DNA of 64,000 nucleotides, taken from Ramlibacter henchirensis (GTDB lineage: Bacteria > Pseudomonadota > Gammaproteobacteria > Burkholderiales > Burkholderiaceae_C). Position 1 is the first letter of the stretch. Every line of letters starts with the position of its first letter. A program made the translations under genes and the position numbers. Below, piece after piece: positions 9,444 to 17,775 of this stretch. Location of the stretch: positions 1,736,001 to 1,800,000 of the forward strand of contig NZ_SMLM01000001.1 of the NCBI RefSeq assembly GCF_004682015.1. Direction: 5' to 3'. The notes beneath the pieces are model-generated. The model was given only the letters and a program-made list of their open reading frames with translations. It did no database searches and was not told the DNA's origin.

Positions 9444-10313
9444 TCACCGCACCTGCGCCTTGACCGGCGGCGCCACGGCCACGGCCTGCTGGTACAAGCC
9501 GCGCACCTTCGGCACGTTCTCGCGCAGGCGCTGCAGGCGGTCCGGGCCGGTGGGGTGCGTGGACAGGAAAGCCGGACCCTGGTTGCCGCCGGACGCCTTG
9601 CCCATCTTTTCCCACAGCGAGACCGACGCATCCGGCACGTAGGCCGCACGTGCAGCCATCTCCAGGCCGATCAGGTCGGATTCGATCTCGTCCTCGCGCG
9701 AGAAGCGCAGCGTCAGCAGCTGCGTGCCGATGTTTGCCGCCACGTCGCCGAGCTGGCCCAGGCCGAACAGCTGCGCGCCCAGGGACAGCAGCGCGCCGGT
9801 GCCCGCCTGCTTGGCGATGCGGGCACGGGCGTGTTCGCGGACCGCATGCGCGATCTCGTGGCCCATCACATTCGCCGCTTCATCGTCGGTGAGCTGCAGC
9901 TGGTCCAGGATGCCGGTGAAGATGGCGATCTTGCCTCCCGGCATGCAGAACGCGTTGATCTGCTTGCTGCCCAGCAGGTTCACTTCCCAGCGCCAGCTCT
10001 TGGCGCGGTCGTTCCAGCGCAGGCTGTGCGGGATGAGGCGCGAGGCGATGTAGCGGATGCGCTGCAGCTGCGGATGGTTGTCCGGCGCCAGCGCGCCCTG
10101 CTGGCGCGCCTTGGCCATCATCTCGGCGTACTGCTGCTGCGATGCGGCTTCGATTTCCTCGGCCGGCACGAGGCCGCGCGCCCGCGAAGCAGGTCCGACG
10201 TCGACTTGCGCCAGCGCCGGTGTTGCGGCCGCGGCACCAGCCGCACCCGCCAGCGCCAGGAATCCACGGCGTGGCATCCAGGCGGAGGCTTTGGCGTAGC
10301 ACATCTGGCACAT
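9444..10313 (-). CDS. M48-family periplasmic/membrane metalloprotease
   Basis: A 289-residue zinc peptidase of the M48 (Oma1/BepA/LoiP-like) family. HEIAH at about residues 152-156 supplies two zinc ligands and the base, and the downstream REDEIESDLIG segment supplies the third ligand Glu. LSTHPTGPDRLQRLR near the end is the family's S-x-HP motif. The N-terminus contains MPRRGFLALAGAAG...ATPALA, a twin-arginine-looking signal ending in A-x-A. ATG 10313 follows a TATTAT -10 by six bases; ATG 10277 (MPRRG) is an alternative start. Such proteases usually take part in envelope quality control. Divergent from the AmpG-like gene. Confidence 0.88.
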   Translation of the reverse strand: MCQMCYAKASAWMPRRGFLALAGAAGAAAATPALAQVDVGPASRARGLVPAEEIEAASQQQYAEMMAKARQQGALAPDNHPQLQRIRYIASRLIPHSLRWNDRAKSWRWEVNLLGSKQINAFCMPGGKIAIFTGILDQLQLTDDEAANVMGHEIAHAVREHARARIAKQAGTGALLSLGAQLFGLGQLGDVAANIGTQLLTLRFSREDEIESDLIGLEMAARAAYVPDASVSLWEKMGKASGGNQGPAFLSTHPTGPDRLQRLRENVPKVRGLYQQAVAVAPPVKAQVR

Positions 10314-10319
10314 GAGGCA

Positions 10320-10325
10320 ATAATA
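10320..10325 (-). promoter_or_regulatory. M48 protease -10 element (leaderless)
   Basis: TATTAT read on the minus strand, six bases before the ATG at 10313. A nearby AACAAT (10328-10333, plus strand) could serve the divergent permease starting at 10345. Confidence 0.45.
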
Positions 10326-10344
10326 AAAACAATCGGCCGAGCAG

Positions 10345-11715
10345 ATGTCAGACAAAAGCCCCACCCAGCCTCAGACGCCCCCCGGTTGGTTCGACAGCCT
10401 GAAGGTCTACACGGAGCCCGCCACCCTGCGCGTGCTCGCGCTGGGCTTTTCAGCCGGGCTGCCGCTGCTGCTGGTGCTGGGCACGCTGAGCTTCCGGCTG
10501 CGCGAAGCGGGCGTCGACCTCGCCACCATCGGCTATCTCTCCTGGGTGGGCCTCGCCTACGCATTCAAGTGGGCCTGGGCGCCGCTGGTGGACCGCGTCC
10601 CACTGCCTTTCCTGACGCGCGCGCTGGGGCGAAGGCGCAGCTGGCTGCTGCTGGCGCAGCTGGGCATCGTCGCGGGCCTGGCGGGAATGGCGTGGTTCGA
10701 TCCGCGCGTCGATCGCACCCTGGTGGCCTTGTGCGCTCTCGGCGTCGCGTTCGCGTCGGCCACGCAGGACATCGCGCTGGACGCCTTCCGCATCGAGTCG
10801 GCCGACGTGAATCGCCAGGGCGCGCTGGCCGCCGCGTACCAGACCGGTTATCGCCTCGCCATGATCTGGGCCGGCGCGGGCGTGTTCTGGATCGCGGCGC
10901 GCGCCGAGGTCCCCGGCGGCGTCGTCTACCAGCACGAGGCCTGGCGCTTCGCCTACCTGGTGATGGCCGGATCGATGGCGGTGGGCATCCTCACCGTGCT
11001 GTTTTCGCCCGAGCCGCTGCGGCGAGAGCTGCCGCCCGCGCGCGACGCCGCACAGTGGCTGCGCGAAACGCTCGTGGAGCCTTTCGCCGAATTCCTGCGC
11101 CGCTACGGCTCGCAGGCCGTGCTGGTGCTGTCCCTCATCGCCGTCTACCGCATCAGCGACGTGGTGATGGGCATCATGGCCAATCCGTTCTACGCCGACA
11201 TGGGCTTCACCAAGATCGAGGTGGCCAACATCACCAAGGTCTATGGCGTGATCATGACGCTGCTGGGCACCTTCATCGGAGGCCTGCTCGCGGTGCGGCT
11301 GGGCGTGATGCGCGTGATGATGCTCGGCGCCGTGCTCAGCGCCGCCAGCAACCTGCTGTTCGCCTGGCTCAACTCCCGCGGGCACGACGTGCCGGCGCTG
11401 ATGCTGGTGATCTCGGCCGACAACCTGTCCTCGGGCATCGCTTCGGCGGCCTTCATTGCCTACCTCTCCAGCCTGACGAACGTGAACTACTCGGCCACGC
11501 AATACGCGCTCTTCAGCTCGATGATGCTGCTGCTGCCCAAGTGGCTGGCGGGCTTCTCGGGCAAGTTCGTCGAGGGTTTCGGCTACGGCAACTTCTTCAC
11601 CGCCACGGCCTGCCTGGGCGTGCCGGTGTTGCTGCTCGTGTGGTTCGCGTCGCGCATGCACGGAGCCGCGCGCCAGGCGCCTGCGACGCCCGCGCGCGCA
11701 GAAGCGATCCTCTAG
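10345..11715 (+). CDS. ampG: AmpG-family muropeptide permease
   Basis: A 456-residue MFS permease. It shows AmpG family sequence: LGFSAGLPLLLVLGTLSFRL in helix 1, LSWVGLAYAFKWAWAPLVDR around helix 2, LGRRRSWLLLAQ in the loop, and ATQDIALDAFRIE in helix 4. AmpG imports GlcNAc-anhydroMurNAc peptides released from peptidoglycan into the cytoplasm for recycling, and it feeds AmpR-type beta-lactamase induction where present. Neither ampD nor ampR-ampC is in the window. It shares a short divergent promoter region with the M48 protease gene, an envelope-related pairing. Confidence 0.88.
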   Translation: MSDKSPTQPQTPPGWFDSLKVYTEPATLRVLALGFSAGLPLLLVLGTLSFRLREAGVDLATIGYLSWVGLAYAFKWAWAPLVDRVPLPFLTRALGRRRSWLLLAQLGIVAGLAGMAWFDPRVDRTLVALCALGVAFASATQDIALDAFRIESADVNRQGALAAAYQTGYRLAMIWAGAGVFWIAARAEVPGGVVYQHEAWRFAYLVMAGSMAVGILTVLFSPEPLRRELPPARDAAQWLRETLVEPFAEFLRRYGSQAVLVLSLIAVYRISDVVMGIMANPFYADMGFTKIEVANITKVYGVIMTLLGTFIGGLLAVRLGVMRVMMLGAVLSAASNLLFAWLNSRGHDVPALMLVISADNLSSGIASAAFIAYLSSLTNVNYSATQYALFSSMMLLLPKWLAGFSGKFVEGFGYGNFFTATACLGVPVLLLVWFASRMHGAARQAPATPARAEAIL

Positions 11716-11722
11716 AGCGCGT

Positions 11723-11812
11723 TCACTGGGATGCGAGCACCCGGCGCGCGGCCTTCGGCATCGACGCGAGCACCTGCACCAGGTCCCGCGGGTCGAAAGT
11801 GGCTACGCCCAT
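11723..11812 (-). CDS. Putative 29-residue leaderless small protein
   Basis: A short minus-strand ORF of 29 residues (MGVATFDPRDLVQVLASMP, then KAARRVLASQ). It contains an amphipathic-looking helix and uses GC-rich codons like real genes. TAAAGT (11820-11825, minus strand) ends seven bases before its ATG, the same layout as many neighbouring genes. It lies in the 186-base gap between ampG and the response regulator. No family is recognised, and chance in GC-rich DNA is a serious alternative. Confidence 0.3.
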   Translation of the reverse strand: MGVATFDPRDLVQVLASMPKAARRVLASQ

Positions 11813-11889
11813 TTACCTAACTTTACCGCCGCGAAAAGCCCGCTTTCCCCGTACTGGAGATGCTGGGCCACAGCCACGGTCCCCGTGAC

Positions 11890-11895
11890 TAACAT
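11890..11895 (+). promoter_or_regulatory. -10 element of the response regulator gene (leaderless)
   Basis: TAACAT ends six bases before the ATG at 11902. No convincing -35 or Shine-Dalgarno sequence is visible. Confidence 0.45.
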
Positions 11896-11901
11896 TGCCC
11901 C

Positions 11902-12615
11902 ATGCAGCAACTCCTGATGATCGAAGACGACGCGCGGCTGGCCCAGATGGTCGGCGAATACCTCGAGCGCTCGGGTTTTGGCGTGACCAAGGCGGTCGAC
12001 GCCAAGGCCGGCCTCGAGCTGCTGCAGGAGCCGCCCAACGGCCAGCTGCCCGACCTGGTGGTGCTGGACCTGATGCTGCCGGACCTGGACGGCCTGGAGG
12101 TCTGCCGCCGCATCCGCGCCATGCCCGGCGAGACCGGCCGCGTTCCGGTGCTGATGCTCACGGCCAAGGGCGACCCGATGGACCGCATCGTAGGCCTGGA
12201 GATCGGCGCCGACGACTACCTGCCCAAGCCCTTCGAGCCGCGCGAGCTGCTCGCCCGCATCCGTGCCATCCTGCGCCGCCGCGGCGAAGCCACGCCGCCG
12301 AGCGCCAAGCGCATGCGTTTTGGCTCGCTGGAGATCGATCGCGACGCGCGCACGGTCACCGTGGGCGGCGAGCTGCGCGAGCTCACCTCCTACCAGTTCG
12401 ACCTGTTGGTGGCGTTGGCCGAGCGGGCCGGTCGCGTGCTCACGCGCGACCAGATCATGGAAGCAGTGCGCGGCCGCGAGCTGGAGGCCTTCGACCGCTC
12501 CATCGACGTGCACATGGGCCGCATCCGCGCGGCGATCGAGGCCGACGTGAAGAATCCCAAGCGCATCCTCACGGTGCGCGGCGTCGGCTACGTGTTCGCC
12601 AAGCAGCAGGACTGA
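11902..12615 (+). CDS. OmpR/RstA-type response regulator
   Basis: A 237-residue regulator. The receiver domain (about 1-120) opens MQQLLMIEDDARLAQMVGEY, has phosphoacceptor Asp56 in VVLDLMLPDLDG, the switch Thr in LMLTAKGD and Lys in YLPKPFEPRELLARI. A winged-helix DNA-binding domain follows (about 135-232), with LTSYQFDLLVAL, RSIDVHMGRIRAAIE and the terminal ILTVRGVGYVF. Partner kinase starts nine bases downstream. The receiver and output resemble RstA-type regulators, but the regulon cannot be told from sequence. Confidence 0.94.
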   Translation: MQQLLMIEDDARLAQMVGEYLERSGFGVTKAVDAKAGLELLQEPPNGQLPDLVVLDLMLPDLDGLEVCRRIRAMPGETGRVPVLMLTAKGDPMDRIVGLEIGADDYLPKPFEPRELLARIRAILRRRGEATPPSAKRMRFGSLEIDRDARTVTVGGELRELTSYQFDLLVALAERAGRVLTRDQIMEAVRGRELEAFDRSIDVHMGRIRAAIEADVKNPKRILTVRGVGYVFAKQQD

Positions 12616-12624
12616 GCGCCTGCC

Positions 12625-13815
12625 GTGACGCTGCGTTTCCCGCTCTACCTGCGCATCTGGCTGGCGGTGATCGTCGCCGTCGCCCTGCTCACGCTCGCGT
12701 TCGGCGCCCTGTGGGAGCTGTACCGCGACCAGGTGCGCTCGGAGCAGGCGCAGTCGGTGCGCGAGATCATCATCCGCGACGATGCCGGGCAGGTGCTCGG
12801 CCAGGGCCCCGTCTCGAGGACCAACCGCGGGCCCGGCCAGGGCTTCGAGGTGGACGTGACGCTGAAGGACGGCCGCAAGCTGACCGTGCAGATGCCGCCC
12901 CGCCAGCGGCGTCCCGGCGAAGGGCCGGCGGGCATGCGGCCCTACCTGCCTCGCGGCCCGACCGGGCTGTTCTGGCTGCTCGGAATCGTGGCGCTGGCGA
13001 TGGTGGTCGGCAGCTACCCGATCATCCGGCGGCTCACGCTGCGGCTCGAAAACCTGCGCGCCGGCGTGGAACGCTGGGGCCGCGGCGACCTGGCCGCGCG
13101 TGTCGACGAGAGCGGCAGCGACGAGGTGGCCTTCCTGGCGCGGCGCTTCAACCATGCCGCGGAGCGCGTCGAGACGCTTCTGAAAAGCCACAAGTCGCTG
13201 CTGGCGAACGCGTCGCACGAGCTGCGCTCCCCGCTGGCCCGCATCCGCATGGCGCTCGAACTGCTCGACGGCGCGCCCACGCCGGTTCAAAGGCAGGAAC
13301 TGCTGCGCAACATCGGTGAACTGGACCAGCTGGTCGACGAGATCCTGCTGGCCAGCCGCCTGGACGCGCGCGAAACCGATATCGGCACCTTCGAACCGGT
13401 GGACCTGACCGGCCTGGCGGCCGAGGAATGCGCGCGCGCCGGCGCCGAGCTGTCAGCGCTTCCGGGCACCGACAACCTGACGGTGAACGGCGTGGCCAAG
13501 CTGCTGCGCCGCGCCATCCGCAACCTGCTGGAGAACGCCCGCCGCTACGCCGAAGGCCCGGCCGAGGTCGACGTTCGGCGCGAGGGCAAGCACGCCGTGC
13601 TGCGCGTCAGCGACCGCGGCCCGGGCGTGCCGCCGGAGCAGTGCGAACGCATCTTCGAGCCGTTCTACCGCCTGCCCGGCGCCAGCGAGCGCGAAGGCGG
13701 CGTGGGCCTGGGCCTCGCCCTGGTGCGCTCGATCGCGTCGCGCCACCACGGCACGGTGCATTGCGAGGCACGCGACGGCGGCGGCGCCTGCTTCGTGCTG
13801 CGGCTGCCGCTCTAG
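12625..13815 (+). CDS. Sensor histidine kinase partner of the upstream regulator
   Basis: A 396-residue membrane kinase starting with GTG, nine bases after the regulator's stop. Layout: TM helix about 10-30, a short periplasmic loop rich in Arg/Pro to about 112, TM helix about 113-133, and HAMP linker. Next come the dimerisation domain with His198 in ASHELRSPLARIRMAL and an ATPase domain with the N box (NLLENARRYAEG), G1 (DRGPGVPP), F (FEPFYRL) and G2 (GGVGLGLALV). All catalytic boxes are intact. The short sensor loop resembles RstB/CpxA-size sensors. Its stop overlaps the convergent CMD gene by four bases. Confidence 0.93.
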   Translation: MTLRFPLYLRIWLAVIVAVALLTLAFGALWELYRDQVRSEQAQSVREIIIRDDAGQVLGQGPVSRTNRGPGQGFEVDVTLKDGRKLTVQMPPRQRRPGEGPAGMRPYLPRGPTGLFWLLGIVALAMVVGSYPIIRRLTLRLENLRAGVERWGRGDLAARVDESGSDEVAFLARRFNHAAERVETLLKSHKSLLANASHELRSPLARIRMALELLDGAPTPVQRQELLRNIGELDQLVDEILLASRLDARETDIGTFEPVDLTGLAAEECARAGAELSALPGTDNLTVNGVAKLLRRAIRNLLENARRYAEGPAEVDVRREGKHAVLRVSDRGPGVPPEQCERIFEPFYRLPGASEREGGVGLGLALVRSIASRHHGTVHCEARDGGGACFVLRLPL

Positions 13816-14432
13816 AGCGGGAAAGGCGTCAGCGCGTCGCCGGCGCTGGCTTGGGCGGGCGTGTGGGCCACGTTCATCAGCCAGTTCACCATGACGAAGT
13901 AGCCGACCAGCGTGGTGAGCTCCACCACGCCCTGCTCACCGAAGCCGCGCACGGCACGCTCGTAGGTCGGTTCGCTGCTGCCGTTCGTGCGGAGCAGTTC
14001 CATCGCGAAGTCCAGCGCCAGGGCTTCGTCTTCCTTCAGGCCGGACGTGGGCCGCGCGCCCTGCCGCAGCACGTCGATCGCGCCCGCGTCCACGCCCGCC
14101 TTGACCGCGAGCGGCGCATGCACGTGCCACTCGAACTGATTGCCCACATGGCGCGCCGCGGCGCAGGTGACCAGCTCGCGGACGCGCGCCTCCAGCGCGC
14201 TCTCGAAGCGCAGGTACTCGCCGACCTTGCCGACGCGCTCCAGCAGCACGGGGCTGCGCATGAGCGGAAGGAAGGGGCCGAACACGCCCTTGCGCGGCCC
14301 ATCGATCAGCGCCTGCGCGGCCGCGCGTTGCTGCGGCGTCATGGATTCCATCGGCGGCAAGGGCATCCGCTCGCGCCACGGCTGGGCCGAGCCCTGGCGA
14401 AGTGCTTCGGGGACAGGTGGGCTATCGGGCAT
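13812..14432 (-). CDS. Carboxymuconolactone decarboxylase-family protein (second)
   Basis: A 206-residue CMD-like helical protein. The core is ELVTCAAARHVGNQFEWHVHAPLA, interrupted here by the family's pattern of an R-E-L-V-x-C helix and then EW-x-x-H about 11 residues later. It has a single Cys, so AhpD-type CxxC peroxidase chemistry is unlikely. Many genomes annotate such proteins near aromatic or lactone catabolism. Here it overlaps the MFS gene upstream by 11 bases (14422-14432), so the two are co-transcribed and probably co-translated. It converges on the kinase with a 4-base overlap. Confidence 0.82.
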   Translation of the reverse strand: MPDSPPVPEALRQGSAQPWRERMPLPPMESMTPQQRAAAQALIDGPRKGVFGPFLPLMRSPVLLERVGKVGEYLRFESALEARVRELVTCAAARHVGNQFEWHVHAPLAVKAGVDAGAIDVLRQGARPTSGLKEDEALALDFAMELLRTNGSSEPTYERAVRGFGEQGVVELTTLVGYFVMVNWLMNVAHTPAQASAGDALTPFPL

Positions 14433-15630
14433 GGGAGGTCTCCTGCAAACGGGTGGATGAAGCCGCGGACGCGCGCCAGAGCCAGATCGCGCTGGCGAAC
14501 AGGGTCAGCGCGCCGGCCTGCAAGGACAGCGACAGGCCGTGCCCGGGCGAGGCACGCAGCAGCAGCGACGACAGCACCGGACCCGCGATCTGGCCCAGCG
14601 CGAAGGCGGCCGTCATGCGGCCGACCAGCGCGGTGGCATCGCCCTGGGCCCGCGCGCGGATCTCCTGCACACCCGCCAGCGTCACGACCATGAAGGTGCC
14701 GCCCACCAGCAGCGCGGACAGCGCGATCGTCCAGCCGTTTCGCCACAGGCTGGGCAGCAGGACGCCCAGGCCCATCAACAGGTGCGATGCGGCCCAGACC
14801 TGCACGCGCGAGGCACGGCGCAGCAGTCTTGCCGCGACCAGCGTGGAGACAGCCGCCGTGGCGCCGAACAGCGGCCAAGCGAGCCCGAAGATCCGCGGGT
14901 CCTCCACCACCTCGCGGGCGAGCACCGGCAGGAAGGTGGCCGGCAGGATGTAGCCGAAACCGAGGACTGCGTAGCAGACGACCAGGCCCGCGCTGCCCCG
15001 CGGCATCGCCGCGCGCCTGGACGCGGCGGTGCTGGCGGCTTGTGCCCGCGGCAAGCGGGCGAGCACCCCGAGAACCGGGATCGAGAGCACCAGCGCGAGC
15101 GCGCCCAGCTGCAGCCAGAGCGCGACGGGGCCCACGCCTGCCGCCGCGCCCGCGAGGCAGTGAAGCCCCGCCAGCGCGATGCCGCCGCCCACGCCGGCGT
15201 ACACCGCACTGCTCCAGGACGGTGAACCGGCCCGCGCGAGCGCCGACAAGCACCAGATGGCGGTCGCCACGAAGGCCCACGCGCTTGCAATGCCGGCGAG
15301 CAGCCGCAGCGCCGCCCACCACATCAGCGGACCTTGCAGGGCCATCGCGGCGGTGAGCGCAGCGGTGCCGAGCAGGGCCGTGGCCGCGAGCCGCGGCGCA
15401 GTCCAACCGGTGCGAGCAGCCGTCAGCGCGCCGATCAGGTAGCCCGCGTAGTTGGCCGCGGCCACCCAGCCGCCGCCCGCCACGTCGAGCTGGCCGGCCT
15501 GGAGCATGAGCGGCAGCATCGGCGTGAACGCGAAGCGGCCGATGCCCATCGCGACGGCCAGCGACAACAGCCCCGCCAGACCGGCGGCCCAGGCCGGCGG
15601 CTCGCGATGCGGGGCTTGCGGGTTTGCCAT
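14422..15630 (-). CDS. YbfB/YjiJ-type MFS transporter
   Basis: A 402-residue major facilitator. It opens MANPQAPHREPPAWAAGLAG, followed by AVAMGIGRFAFTPMLPLM, the hallmark of the YbfB/YjiJ MFS subfamily. GYLIGAL in helix 2 also fits. The substrate is unknown. The start at 15630 is favoured because conserved sequence begins there; the frame is open to 15708 but that overlaps the divergent lysR. TGTAAT (15640-15645, minus strand) lies nine bases upstream. The divergent LysR regulator 69 bases away is the likely controller of this gene and the downstream CMD gene. Confidence 0.86.
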   Translation of the reverse strand: MANPQAPHREPPAWAAGLAGLLSLAVAMGIGRFAFTPMLPLMLQAGQLDVAGGGWVAAANYAGYLIGALTAARTGWTAPRLAATALLGTAALTAAMALQGPLMWWAALRLLAGIASAWAFVATAIWCLSALARAGSPSWSSAVYAGVGGGIALAGLHCLAGAAAGVGPVALWLQLGALALVLSIPVLGVLARLPRAQAASTAASRRAAMPRGSAGLVVCYAVLGFGYILPATFLPVLAREVVEDPRIFGLAWPLFGATAAVSTLVAARLLRRASRVQVWAASHLLMGLGVLLPSLWRNGWTIALSALLVGGTFMVVTLAGVQEIRARAQGDATALVGRMTAAFALGQIAGPVLSSLLLRASPGHGLSLSLQAGALTLFASAIWLWRASAASSTRLQETSHAR

Positions 15631-15698
15631 GGCGGGCCCATTACACCCAGAATGGCCGGACCCGCACAAATGAATTTTCGAGAAGGATCGTTCTTGCC

Positions 15699-16562
15699 AT
15701 GAGAACACTCGACCTGGACTCGCTGGAGATCTTCCGCACCGTCGCGCAGGAGGGCGGCATCATCCGCGCCGCCGGAAAACTGGGGCGGGTGCAGTCCAAC
15801 GTCACCACACGGATCAAGCAGCTGGAGCAAAGGCTCGGGCTTGCTCTCTTCCGGCGCCAGGGCCGCTCCATCGTGCTGTCGCCCGAGGGCGAGTTGCTGC
15901 TCTCGTACGCGCAGCGCCTGTTCCGCCTGGCCGACGAGGCCGAAGGCGAATTGCGAACCGGCAAACCCATGGGCGCGCTGCGCATCGGTTCGCTGGAGAG
16001 CACGGCCGGCAGCCGCCTCGGGCCGCTGCTCTCGAAATACCATCGCCTTCATCCGGGCGTCGTGGTGGAACTGGCCACCGGCACCACTGGCGCCTTGGTG
16101 CAGCGGGTCACGAATTTCGAGCTGGAAGCGGCGTTCGTGTCCGAGCCCTTCACCGCGCCGGGCCTTTCGACGATGAAGGTGTTCGATGAAGAGCTGGTGC
16201 TGATCACCGGCAAGGACGTGCCGGCGGTCCGGCGCGCAGCCGATCTGGAAGGCCGGACGCTGATCGCTTTCGCGAACGGATGCTCGTACCGCAAGCGGCT
16301 GGAGGAGTGGCTCGGCGCATCGGCGGTGATGCCGGCGCGCACGCTCGAGTTCGCTTCGTACCAGGCCATGATCGCCTGCGTGGCCGCGGGCACCGGATTC
16401 GCGGTCGTGCCGCGATCGCTGCTGCTCGCGTTGCGCTCGGCGGGTGACGTGCGGCAGCACGGGTTGCCCGCGCGCGTGCGTCGCAACCGGACGCACCTGG
16501 TGTGGAACGGCGCCGCGTCGACGGCGCTGCTGCGTCTTCAGGCGCTGCTGACGGCGCCCTGA
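15699..16562 (+). CDS. LysR-family transcriptional regulator
   Basis: A 287-residue LTTR. The helix-turn-helix is at about residues 3-60 (LDSLEIFRTVAQEGGIIRAA, then VTTRIKQLEQRLGLALFRR). The periplasmic-binding-protein-like effector domain follows (about 88-287). The start at 15699 (MRTLDLDSLEIF) is the usual LTTR N-terminus; upstream in-frame ATG at 15624 lies in the divergent MFS gene. AGAAGG about 18 bases upstream is a weak ribosome site. Divergence from the YbfB-type MFS/CMD operon makes that operon its likely target. Its end overlaps the convergent waaF by 25 bases. Confidence 0.9.
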   Translation: MRTLDLDSLEIFRTVAQEGGIIRAAGKLGRVQSNVTTRIKQLEQRLGLALFRRQGRSIVLSPEGELLLSYAQRLFRLADEAEGELRTGKPMGALRIGSLESTAGSRLGPLLSKYHRLHPGVVVELATGTTGALVQRVTNFELEAAFVSEPFTAPGLSTMKVFDEELVLITGKDVPAVRRAADLEGRTLIAFANGCSYRKRLEEWLGASAVMPARTLEFASYQAMIACVAAGTGFAVVPRSLLLALRSAGDVRQHGLPARVRRNRTHLVWNGAASTALLRLQALLTAP

Positions 16563-17542
16563 ACCAGGCCGGCGACGCGCTCGGGTCGTACGTCGCGCAG
16601 GCAGCGGTGGTGGCCCAGGGGACACTCGCGCGCGAAGCAGGGCGCGCAGTCCAGCGGCGGCTGGTAGCCCGGGTCGTCCTTCAACCAGACCACGCGCGCC
16701 GCGTCGTTGAGCGGTGGCGTGTGGAGCGGACTCGAGGAGCCGAACAAGGCGACCTGCGGCACACCAAAGGCGGCCGCGACGTGCATCAGGCCGGAGTCGT
16801 TGCTGACCACCGCGCGCGCGGCCGCGATCAGCGCGAAGGCTTGCGCGAGCGACGTGTGGCCGGCGAGGTTGCGGCAGTTCGGCGCGGCCGCGGCAATGGC
16901 CTCGCAGACGGGAGTGTCCTTGCCGGACCCGAGCAGCAACACCGGCTGCTGCAACGACGCAGCCAGGGCCGCGTAATGCTCGACCGGCCAGCGCTTGGAC
17001 GATCCGTACTCGGCGCCCGGCGCGAACACCAGGTAGCCGCCGCGCCGCAGGCCTTGCGCCGCGAGCGCCGCATCGATCTCACGCGCGTCCAGCCGAAGCA
17101 CCGGCCTGTCCTGCTCCAGCCCTTCGCGCTCTCCGCTCAAGGCAGAATAGAACGCCACCATCGGCGGCTTGTCCTGCGGGTTCTTCAGGCGGTGCGTGAG
17201 CAAGCCCACGCGCGCCTCGCCAAGGTAGCCCACGCGCCGCGGGATGCTGGCCAGGAACGGCAGCAACGCGCTCTTGAGCGAATTGGGCAGCACGTAGGCG
17301 GTGTCGAAGCGCCCGTGCAGCTCACGCCCGAGGCGGCGGCGGGCGCCCCATTGCAATCCGCCGTGCTGGAAGGGGAACTCGAGGACCTGCTCGACCTGCG
17401 GCATGGCGCGATACACCGGCGCCACCCAGGGCACGGCGCCGACGGTCAGCCGCTCACCGCGCGCATGCAGGCGGCGCAGCAGCGGCTGCGTCATCACCGC
17501 ATCGCCGATCCATTGCGGGGCGATGACCAGCGACCGGCTCAC
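16538..17542 (-). CDS. waaF: ADP-heptose:LPS heptosyltransferase II
   Basis: A 334-residue GT9-family glycosyltransferase that adds the second heptose to the lipopolysaccharide inner core. Motifs: VIAPQWIGDAVMTQPLLRRL at the N-terminus (donor-domain Rossmann start), VFAPGAEYGSSKRWP, and NDSGLMHVAAAFGVPQVALFG carrying the nucleotide-sugar site. The C-terminal C-APCFARECPLGHHRCL stretch is typical of WaaF. I chose the GTG at 17542, giving MSRSLVIAP, eight bases after the zinc-finger gene's stop. An upstream ATG at 17611 would overlap that gene by 62 bases. It is the last gene of the ilvE-zinc finger-waaF run. Confidence 0.92.
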   Translation of the reverse strand: MSRSLVIAPQWIGDAVMTQPLLRRLHARGERLTVGAVPWVAPVYRAMPQVEQVLEFPFQHGGLQWGARRRLGRELHGRFDTAYVLPNSLKSALLPFLASIPRRVGYLGEARVGLLTHRLKNPQDKPPMVAFYSALSGEREGLEQDRPVLRLDAREIDAALAAQGLRRGGYLVFAPGAEYGSSKRWPVEHYAALAASLQQPVLLLGSGKDTPVCEAIAAAAPNCRNLAGHTSLAQAFALIAAARAVVSNDSGLMHVAAAFGVPQVALFGSSSPLHTPPLNDAARVVWLKDDPGYQPPLDCAPCFARECPLGHHRCLRDVRPERVAGLVQGAVSSA

Positions 17543-17549
17543 GGCCGCT

Positions 17550-17771
17550 TCAGTGGCCGCGGCCGACGTGCTCGCCTTCCTTGAGCTTGTAGATCGTGCC
17601 GCAGTACGCACAGCGCGCCTCGCCCGTGCGCGCCACGTCCAGGAAGATGCGGGGATGCGTGTTCCACAGCTTCATGCCGGCCACCGGGCTCGGGCAGAAC
17701 ACGCCGCCGTTGCCGTTCAGGTCGCTGGCGCGCAGTTCGACGACCGTCTGCTTTTTCGCGGGGGCGTCCAT
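17550..17771 (-). CDS. Small CHCC zinc-finger protein
   Basis: A 73-residue zf-CHCC protein. The ligand set is FCPSP, then WNTHPRIFLDV, then ARCAYCGTIYKL (Cys-His-Cys-Cys), as in the NDUFS6-related family found next to ilvE or waaF in many Betaproteobacteria. A structural zinc and protein-protein role are likely; no specific partner is known. Four bases separate it from ilvE upstream, and eight from waaF downstream, so it is the middle gene of an operon. Confidence 0.88.
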   Translation of the reverse strand: MDAPAKKQTVVELRASDLNGNGGVFCPSPVAGMKLWNTHPRIFLDVARTGEARCAYCGTIYKLKEGEHVGRGH

Positions 17772-17775
17772 CGGC

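Noticed and set aside
11803..13290. Minus-strand ORF of 495 codons over the two-component genes
   Set aside because: Antisense shadow of the regulator and kinase, whose own catalytic boxes are complete.
17543..17611. Longer waaF starting at ATG 17611
   Set aside because: It would overlap the zinc-finger gene by 62 bases and adds residues with no homology; GTG 17542 gives the family N-terminus.
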